From the NCBI GenBank assembly GCA_021234155.1, contig JAJEKV010000020.1:10594346-10658345 (forward strand): a stretch of 64,000 nt of DNA. The letters run 5' to 3'. The stretch comes from Isoetes taiwanensis (Eukaryota > Streptophyta > Lycopodiopsida > Isoetales > Isoetaceae). This document shows positions 58,642 through 64,000 of the stretch, one piece after another. The position numbers were made by a program, and so were the translations under genes. The notes below the pieces were generated by a model that saw only the letters and a program-made list of their open reading frames with translations, ran no database searches and was not told the DNA's origin. Numbering within the stretch: position 1 is the stretch's first letter; the number at the start of each line of letters is the position of its first letter.

Positions 58642-58704
58642 CGGTTACACCGCGCGAAAGGGGTTTCTGAGCCCCTCAGAAGGCGGTTTGGCGCGGTGTG
58701 ACCG
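58642..58704 (-). other. inter-ORF hairpin with pseudoknot-capable core, copy 2
   Basis: Direct repeat of copy 1, 202 bp away, with identical outer arms and GGGG/CCCC. The second stem is TTCTGA (58,665-58,670) with TCAGAA (58,676-58,681): one A-T pair of copy 1 has become G-C on both sides, a compensatory change. Confidence 0.75.
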
Positions 58705-58830
58705 AATTTTGACTTTTTGGCGCCGTTGACTTTATTAACTCCGATATTTATTAATTTTAAAAAGTAGTACAACCTCTATATAACACCCTGGAGTCAAAAT
58801 TTACAAAATTTTTAGACAATTATATGCTAT

Positions 58831-59904
58831 TTAAAACTTTGCCCCTCTAATTCTTCTTGCCAAATGAATATCTTTAGGCATTACGGTAACCCTCTTGGCA
58901 TGAATAGCACAGAGGTTACCTTCTTCAAATAATTGAACTAGCTCTGCCTCAAAAGCTTCTTGCAAAGCACGAACCATGAAAGGTGTAACCCGATAATCTG
59001 TCTTGAATTCCTGCAACACCTCCCTTAGCAACCGCTCGAAGGGTGCCTTGCGTATAAGGAGATTTGTGCACTGTTGAAAGTGCCGAATCTCCCTAAACGC
59101 ACGGGAGCGCTTCGAGTTTGGGCCGTGGTGTTTCCTCTTGGGCTCTCTGGGGTGTGGTGGGGGTGGCTTCGGCTGATTTTTCTTGGGTCTGCCCCCCTTC
59201 ACCGTCCTTGGAAAATTCTGTTTGCAGTACCATTCATTGTATAGGTACCATCGGCGAAAGTAAATTTTATATGCCGCCTTCTTTCTTTCAAATTGGGCGT
59301 CATGACTTAATTTGAACGCCCTTTCGCCCGGCTTTTGTTTCTTTTTGCTCTTTTGTGCCTTGGGCCATGTTGGGTATGGTGGTGGGGCATTAGGGTCGGA
59401 GGGTTCGGCCTCATCTCCTGATCTTTCGACCACGGGGTCTTCCTCCTCTTCTTCTTCAACGTCCTCCTCTTGTTCCTCTATTGGTTCTTCATCCCTAGGG
59501 GGTTCTTGGATATTAATTGTCCCCCTAGGCCTATCCTGCCTCCTCTTCGTCCTCCTCTCTTGCCTTCTCAATTCCTCCTCCCTTTCTTTTCTCTTTCTTT
59601 CCCTTCTTTCTGAGGCCCATTCGGATACTTTTTCCTTGCCTTTCTTGCTTATGGGTCTCATACCTTTTGGCAGCTGCTTCCCACCTGTTGTGGGTCTAGT
59701 GATTGCTTCTTCTTCGGCCCGTTCTTCTTCGACCTCCTGTTCTTCACTTGATTCTTCCTCTTCTTCCTCACTTGTTTCGTTCTCCTCTTCTTCAACTACT
59801 TCCTCTTCTCGAGGGGGTGGGTGGGCAGCTGCTGCTTGAGCGGCTAAGTGAATTTGTTCTGCATAGGGGCCACAAACTCTGGCAGTGGATTTGGTTCTGG
59901 CCAT
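58831..59904 (-). CDS. histone H3-like protein with long N-terminal insertion (element A ORF1)
   Basis: 357 residues, against about 136 for canonical H3. Residues 270-357 are an H3 histone fold, with [33 protein letters not shown] and [20 protein letters not shown] lining up without gaps with alphaN to alphaC of H3. The loop-1 length is that of H3, not centromeric CENH3. The N-terminus MARTKSTAR matches H3 residues 1-9 except Q5S; K9 and S10 are then replaced (V, C). A Glu-rich block follows (about 33-67), then TTGGKQLPK (72-80, like STGGKAPRK of H3), a basic helix (90-122), a second acidic block (138-168), and an aromatic/basic region (200-262). It lies 540 bp inside the 5' LTR, in the element's sense. 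The likely role is a nucleosome- or capsid-associated chromatin mimic (inference). Confidence 0.9.
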   Translation of the reverse strand: MARTKSTARVCGPYAEQIHLAAQAAAAHPPPREEEVVEEEENETSEEEEEESSEEQEVEEERAEEEAITRPTTGGKQLPKGMRPISKKGKEKVSEWASERRERKRKEREEELRRQERRTKRRQDRPRGTINIQEPPRDEEPIEEQEEDVEEEEEEDPVVERSGDEAEPSDPNAPPPYPTWPKAQKSKKKQKPGERAFKLSHDAQFERKKAAYKIYFRRWYLYNEWYCKQNFPRTVKGGRPKKNQPKPPPPHPREPKRKHHGPNSKRSRAFREIRHFQQCTNLLIRKAPFERLLREVLQEFKTDYRVTPFMVRALQEAFEAELVQLFEEGNLCAIHAKRVTVMPKDIHLARRIRGAKF

Positions 59905-60427
59905 GTTTTTTATCTCAGAAAACGGACGTTGATTGGCTATAGAACTGCTTACTAAGAAAAAGGAACTTAAGAGGTTTTTTTAGGGTTCTTTTTCTTAATC
60001 TGAGTTTAAAAAGTAGTTAGTGGGGGATCATGGGGGAATATTCCTTTTTTCATTATGGTGGAATTTATTGAGCCCCCTTTCATTAATATCCCTCCCTAAA
60101 TTTAATTTTTCGCATTTTCTTGGTTGGAAAATTATGAACCTTCGCCATTTTTCACTGGGATCTCAGAATTTAAAAATTCTTTGACCCTTTTTAGGTGGAA
60201 TTTGATGTAGATGCATAATTTTCTCCCCAATCTTACTAGAATGTTCATTCGACTACATCTCTATTAGAATTTAATTTGACTCTAGGACCCTCCTATTGGG
60301 GAAAAAAATTTCTCCCCACTTTACGAAGTCCAAGGTTGGAATTTTTCATTTCCTACCTTTTTCTAGGTCAATTAGTCTACTAAAACAGGGATATGGTCAG
60401 TGCTAGTTCTTGGTCAACCAAGAACAT

Positions 60428-60440
60428 GGCTCTGATACCA
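60428..60440 (-). promoter_or_regulatory. primer-binding site (initiator-Met tRNA)
   Basis: The minus strand reads TGGTATCAGAGCC one base after the 5' LTR end, complementary to the 3' end of plant initiator-Met tRNA, the usual primer of plant Ty3/gypsy elements. Confidence 0.95.
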
Positions 60441-60441
60441 T

Positions 60442-62058
60442 TGTGACGCTCCCCGCACAATATACGGTAACCACCGTACACTCCACGGAAAATCCCCCAA
60501 CCAGTGTCGTCTACTGGATGGGCCCTCCATCTATCCCGTTCTAGGGATGGCTAGAACGGTAAGGGACACGGAGGTGTCTCGTAAATCCGTCCCCTATGGA
60601 CTCCTAATAACAGCGGAAGCATATAACTAAATGTCAGTACTAGCAACCAACAACAATAATAATAAGTCTACCTCGAAGGGTAGCTCAATCTATCCATCCA
60701 TAGAATCGTCAGAAGGATCAATACACCATAAAACAATAAAGCTTCTACCCAAGCTCTGACTCGTGGGGAAAAGTATACTGACGGCTAGGTCTCAAGATAG
60801 ATACAGACGGAAGTATAAACAATGGCGGGGCTGGCTATAAGACAATGGCTAAGGGTTGACCACTCCATCCGCCCCTCCTGTGCATACTTTGCAGATGGGC
60901 TAAAACGAGCTATAGTATGACTGTAGCCCCCGGATACGCAATCTCTTGGATTCACCCTAAGAGACTACTCCAGGTTTCATCTCCCTGGTCCGATGAGGCA
61001 AGGTCGGGTTACATCTCCCCTTCCCGGAAATCAGTGATTCGATGGGCGACTAGAGGATCGTGGCGACACACGTCCGTTCACGTCTTTAACCCCCCAAAAG
61101 CAAAGAACCAGGCTGGCACCTGCAGCTCTTCAGGATCAGGGCGGCACCATTGATCCAGGAGGTGACGAACCCATGCCTGGCCCACGCGAAGTGACCGACC
61201 ATAGGCCTAGTGCGCCCCAAGTCCCCAGTAGCCGCGCTCAGCAGGGACTATTCCTCCATCTTGTCACTGATCCCGTTATGTGGTGCTCAGTCATTCCATA
61301 ACTCCCTTAGTCCGGTGGGCTCTATGCACAGGCCGCATATAATAGGTATTATGGGTCTATCTAGAAGCATCATACATAAGACTGCTAGGTCTCTACCCCC
61401 CCTTCCCAATACATGAGGAGCATAACAAGAGATCAACCATATCATATCCATAACATATGAACAATAAGAATAAGATCTAACCTAATCACATGAATCTAAC
61501 TACAGAGTTAGGGTTCGTTGATTCGGTTCATCAGTTGAAATAGTGGTTCTAGGAAGGCTCTACTAGAATACATGACTCTACTACATCTCTATAGCTGAAA
61601 CTGCTTCAAAATATCTGCTCCTGATGCATTTCCTCCTGATCCTGGGGTATCCATCGATTCTTCGATGTTTGAGATTATTGCTACTGAATCCAACACGTCC
61701 ACGCTGCTTGGGTCGCTAAACCGCTATGTCTGCAGCTTTCCGATCTTGATTCTCGAACTCCCATGACAATAGCCTCAAGAGTGGGAGGAGCAAAAATGTG
61801 TTCTGGTTTAGGGTTAGGTATTTATAGGCAAATTAGGGTTAGGGTTGACACCTTGTCCAATGGGATGCGAACACGTGGCCAGTTACCCCAATCAGGTAGT
61901 GCCACGTGGATATATCCTTTCCTAAGGTTAATCAAGTTACATTTTAATGTGACTTGAACTTATGTAATTGTCATACAAATCTAAGTGATACTGGATTTGT
62001 ATGGTGACGTGGCCCAAAATATACGTATACATACCGTATATTTTAGGGGAACGTCACA
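60442..62058 (-). mobile_element. 5' LTR of element A
   Basis: 1,617 bp between TGTGACGCTCCCC and GGGGAACGTCACA. With the TATA box at 61,819-61,826, U3 is only about 260 bp and R plus U5 about 1.35 kb, unusually long. It is followed inward by the primer-binding site and outward by the AGAAC target duplication. Confidence 0.95.
61790..61910 (-). promoter_or_regulatory. LTR core promoter: G-boxes, TATA box, telo-box-like motifs
   Basis: On the minus strand there are two CACGTG G-boxes (61,903-61,908 and 61,872-61,877), a CCATTGGAC CAAT-like site, CCCTAACCCTAA at about 61,834-61,845, the TATA box TATAAATA at 61,819-61,826, and CCTAACCCTAAA just downstream. Order and spacing suit a plant Pol II promoter with transcription starting near 61,790. 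The TATA and telo-box-like motifs are kept in all three LTR copies. Confidence 0.7.
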
Positions 62059-63060
62059 AGAACTGTCCGCCGGCTAAAATGAAAGTGGTTGCATCTAACA
62101 TAGCAATTTTATGTGCAACTAACTCTAAAATGAGTAGCCGCTTAGTGGATCTTTATGGCAGGTAATAACCTGGTTGTAACCGAGCTGTATTTGTTGCTAT
62201 TCCTTGTCTCTAATGTTAATCTTAATCTAATCCAGGTGCTTGTATGAGACATTGCCTTTCGAGTGGAAGAGCAAAATCTTTTTTATCCCCCCATACAACT
62301 ATATAAGGTTTAGAGAAGCTACCAAAGAAAGAAAAGAAAGGGTGAATCAAATTTGAGGATCACCGAATGTCATTGAAATAGTGAAATCGTGGGATGAAGG
62401 GGATTGTGGTAGCTAAATGCCATCATATCCTTGCACCTATCCTGAGAATGAACATTTTGTCTTGGTCGTTTTACGCCGCACCATCTCGATTCCAAGATCC
62501 TACCCCGCACTGAATTCACGCCTTGAATCCTCTTATGGTGTTATCGACGAACCAGAAAGCAATCAAAGGGTATGTAATACTTTTAAGTTGTTGCTTTGCT
62601 TTTCTTCGCTAATTGGCCCCAAGCTAAATTTCTCGGATATGTAGGCTGATACAAAAAATGTTAACCACATCGATCGGTCAAGTATCTAGAGGCGTCGATT
62701 TCATGAAGAGAAATAATGTTAATCGGATTCAGCAAGTAGAGGTGCCACAGCAGCCCGATTTAACATCATGTGGGTTGTATGTGATGGGATTTATGCACAA
62801 ATATGTTGAAGCTCTTGTCTCTGGTAGAGATATGGAAGTAAGTTGTATGCCTTCCCTTGTATGTACTGCATCTCATGTTCCTTTAAATATTTCTAACCTT
62901 ATTTATGGATGTCACAGATTACATCTAAATGGTTCTCTCATGAATACGCCCTGTCACGACGACAATTTCTAATAGATGCTTTGGTCATGCATTGTGATGC
63001 CAATCCGAAAGAACGTATCAGCCAGCAGTCCTCTGATTTCTGAGCTGATCATGAGTCTGA
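62059..63060 (+). pseudogene. ULP1-like (C48) cysteine protease gene, catalytic part
   Basis: ULP1/SENP peptidases process SUMO or related tags. The first exon piece (to 62,161) ends LVDLYGR at a GT donor. The next (from 62,236 after AATCCAG) continues in phase with CLYETLPFEWKSK. The His block (ENEHFVLVVL) is near 62,446-62,470. The Cys block QQPDLTSCGLYVMGF has its Cys codon at 62,769-62,771. A donor at 62,838 and an acceptor ending at 62,917 lead to ITSKWFSHEYA and then FLIDALVMHCDANP. Small indels break the frame between the first and second blocks. With the exons at 38.7-41.75 kb it forms one gene interrupted by element A. It may itself be transposon-borne, since ULP1 domains are common in plant MULEs. 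Confidence 0.7.
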
Positions 63061-63309
63061 GTATCTGATTTTGCAAGATGAACTATGTAACAGTCTTATA
63101 TATATCTTTTGTTCACATTTGTGTTCACATTTCCTATCATAAGGAATGTGTAAATGACACTATGTTGAATAGTATACTACTGATTGTATACTTTATGACT
63201 ATGTAAGTTTTTTTTTTTTTGAAGAAAAAAGATTTCTGATTTAAAGAAGCCTTGTACCCCTTATGGTCAATCAAAACAAAGTACTTGATTGTTTCGACTG
63301 ATATATTTT

Positions 63310-63855
63310 GTGACCTTGTACCACACCAAGACCTCACAACACCACACCCACAATCACAACACCACACCACCACACCCCACCACACTCCACCACACCACAT
63401 CATACCACCACACACACTACACACACACCACCACACCCCCACCACCACACCCCACCACCACCACACCACCACACCACCACACCCCACCACCACACTCCAC
63501 CACCGCCCACACTCCACCATTTGGTGTATGGTGTATGGTGTGGTGAATGGGTGGTGTGTGGTGGGATGTGCTCGTTCCGTGAATATGATAGTTGGTGTAT
63601 GGTCTATGGTGTATGGTGTGTGGTGAATGGTGGTGTGTGGTGGGGTGTGGGTGAATGGTGTGGTGTGTGGTGGATGTGCTACGCTTCGTGAATATGATAG
63701 TTGGTGTATGGTCTATAGTGTATGGTGTGTGGTGAATGGTGTGGTGTGTGGTGGGGTGTGTGGTGAATGGTGTGGTGTGTGGTGGGATGTGCTGGATTAC
63801 GGTGAATATGATAGTGTGGGGCATGGTATGGTGCATGGTTTGGTGTGGTATACAC
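63310..63855. repeat. CA/TG-rich minisatellite with strand switch (right copy)
   Basis: CCACAC-rich to about 63,515, then GTGTGG-rich with repeat units of about 110 bp marked by gaatatgatagt at about 63,580, 63,690 and 63,803. It is the counterpart of 14,940-15,480, with a different number and spacing of units. Confidence 0.9.
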
Positions 63856-64000
63856 ACCCCAAACAGCTTTAGTGTTCATTTCATGCGCATGGTATTGTTC
63901 AAGAGGTTTCGGACCAACATCCGTAAATTTTGGCGTAGATGCTTCCGGATGCTTCAAGATGCATTTAAAGAAAAATACCGAACATATTTTCTTATTGGTC

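Larger units (their letters stand above)
41756..62058 (-). mobile_element. complete chromovirus-type LTR retrotransposon carrying a histone H3-like ORF (element A)
   Basis: The element runs on the minus strand from 62,058 (5') to 41,756 (3'). Its LTRs are 1,617 and 1,590 bp and both have TG...CA ends. A 5-bp target-site duplication AGAAC is present at 41,751-41,755 and 62,059-62,063. An initiator-Met primer-binding site follows the 5' LTR and a polypurine tract precedes the 3' LTR. From 5' to 3' the order is leader, H3-like ORF, paired hairpins, unknown ORF2, gag, protease, RT, RNase H, integrase, chromodomain. Two later insertions sit inside: an L1 (44,690-51,750) and a MITE (44,255-44,576). 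Without them the element is about 12.9 kb. The clean duplication and primer sites show the H3-like ORF is inside the mobile unit. Confidence 0.95.
58549..64000. repeat. large duplicated segment, right copy
   Basis: Counterpart of 10,232-15,632. This copy keeps the H3-like ORF open and is embedded in the complete element A. It continues past the window end. Confidence 0.9.

Noticed and set aside
58831-59904. Reading the H3-like ORF as centromeric CENH3
   Set aside because: Loop 1 has the canonical H3 length and the core is close to H3; CENH3 usually has a longer loop 1 and a divergent fold.
58831-59904. Reading the H3-like ORF as an ordinary host gene next to an LTR
   Set aside because: It lies between the primer-binding site and gag, within LTRs bounded by a matching 5-bp duplication, in the element's sense.
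61807-61845. Interstitial telomere repeat
   Set aside because: Only a few TTAGGG-like units flank the TATA box and they recur at the same place in every LTR copy; they are promoter motifs, not telomere.

Overview
The window is a stretch of nuclear DNA from a land plant. It is almost entirely transposable elements, many nested in one another, with broken pieces of host genes between them. Plant signs are chromodomain-bearing Ty3/gypsy elements primed by initiator-Met tRNA, a CACTA terminus, Helitron termini, a plant-type L1 LINE, a plant respiratory-burst oxidase (RBOH) fragment and a PLS-type PPR fragment. Repeat density and the PPR style would suit a large genome such as a fern, but I cannot fix the clade.

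Layout. 1-2.97 kb: mostly unassigned, with a 92-bp tandem repeat and one possible exon. 2.9-4.93 kb: head-to-tail Helitron-like units, two of them carrying about 700-bp purine/pyrimidine strand-asymmetric tracts. 4.93-7.26 kb: decayed Ty3/gypsy on the plus strand. 7.26-10.23 kb: non-autonomous Helitron-like segment. 10.23-15.63 kb: damaged second copy of what lies at 58.55-64 kb (H3-like ORF, LTR, ULP1-like gene, CA/TG minisatellite). 16.4-16.8 kb: CACTA terminus. 17.5-18.0 kb: RBOH fragment. 19.35-19.77 kb: cluster of palindromes. 21.7-22.4 kb: PPR pseudogene. 22.4-29 kb: no confident gene. 29.0-29.7 kb: gypsy integrase fragment. 29.77-38.46 kb: a second gypsy element (3' LTR, broken pol, gag piece) interrupted by a 2.8-kb segment with a possible Rep-like ORF and a tRNA-like cloverleaf. 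38.75-41.75 kb: exons of a ULP1-like gene. 41.756-62.058 kb: one complete LTR element on the minus strand. 62.06-63.06 kb: the catalytic part of the ULP1-like gene, followed by the minisatellite.

The main finding is the element at 41,756-62,058. It has 1.6-kb LTRs, a 5-bp target-site duplication (AGAAC), an initiator-Met primer-binding site and a polypurine tract. It encodes gag, protease, RT, RNase H, integrase and a chromodomain. The chromodomain is interrupted by a 322-bp MITE, and pol is split by a 7-kb L1 with its own target-site duplication. Between the 5' LTR and gag the element carries two extra ORFs. The first (58,831-59,904) is a 357-residue histone H3-like protein: a near-canonical H3 histone fold, an H3-like first nine residues in which K9 is lost, and a long acidic/basic insertion between. 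The second (about 505 residues) I do not recognise. Between these two ORFs lie two copies of a long hairpin with a possible pseudoknot core whose stem co-varies between copies. Retroelements carrying their own H3 are not something I know from established families, so I put this forward as the candidate new system.

The element inserted into an exon of the ULP1-like gene: removing it and one AGAAC copy restores an open, correctly phased exon. The two large repeat copies differ mainly by small changes at CTG/CG sites, so some frameshifts here may be sequencing errors rather than decay.
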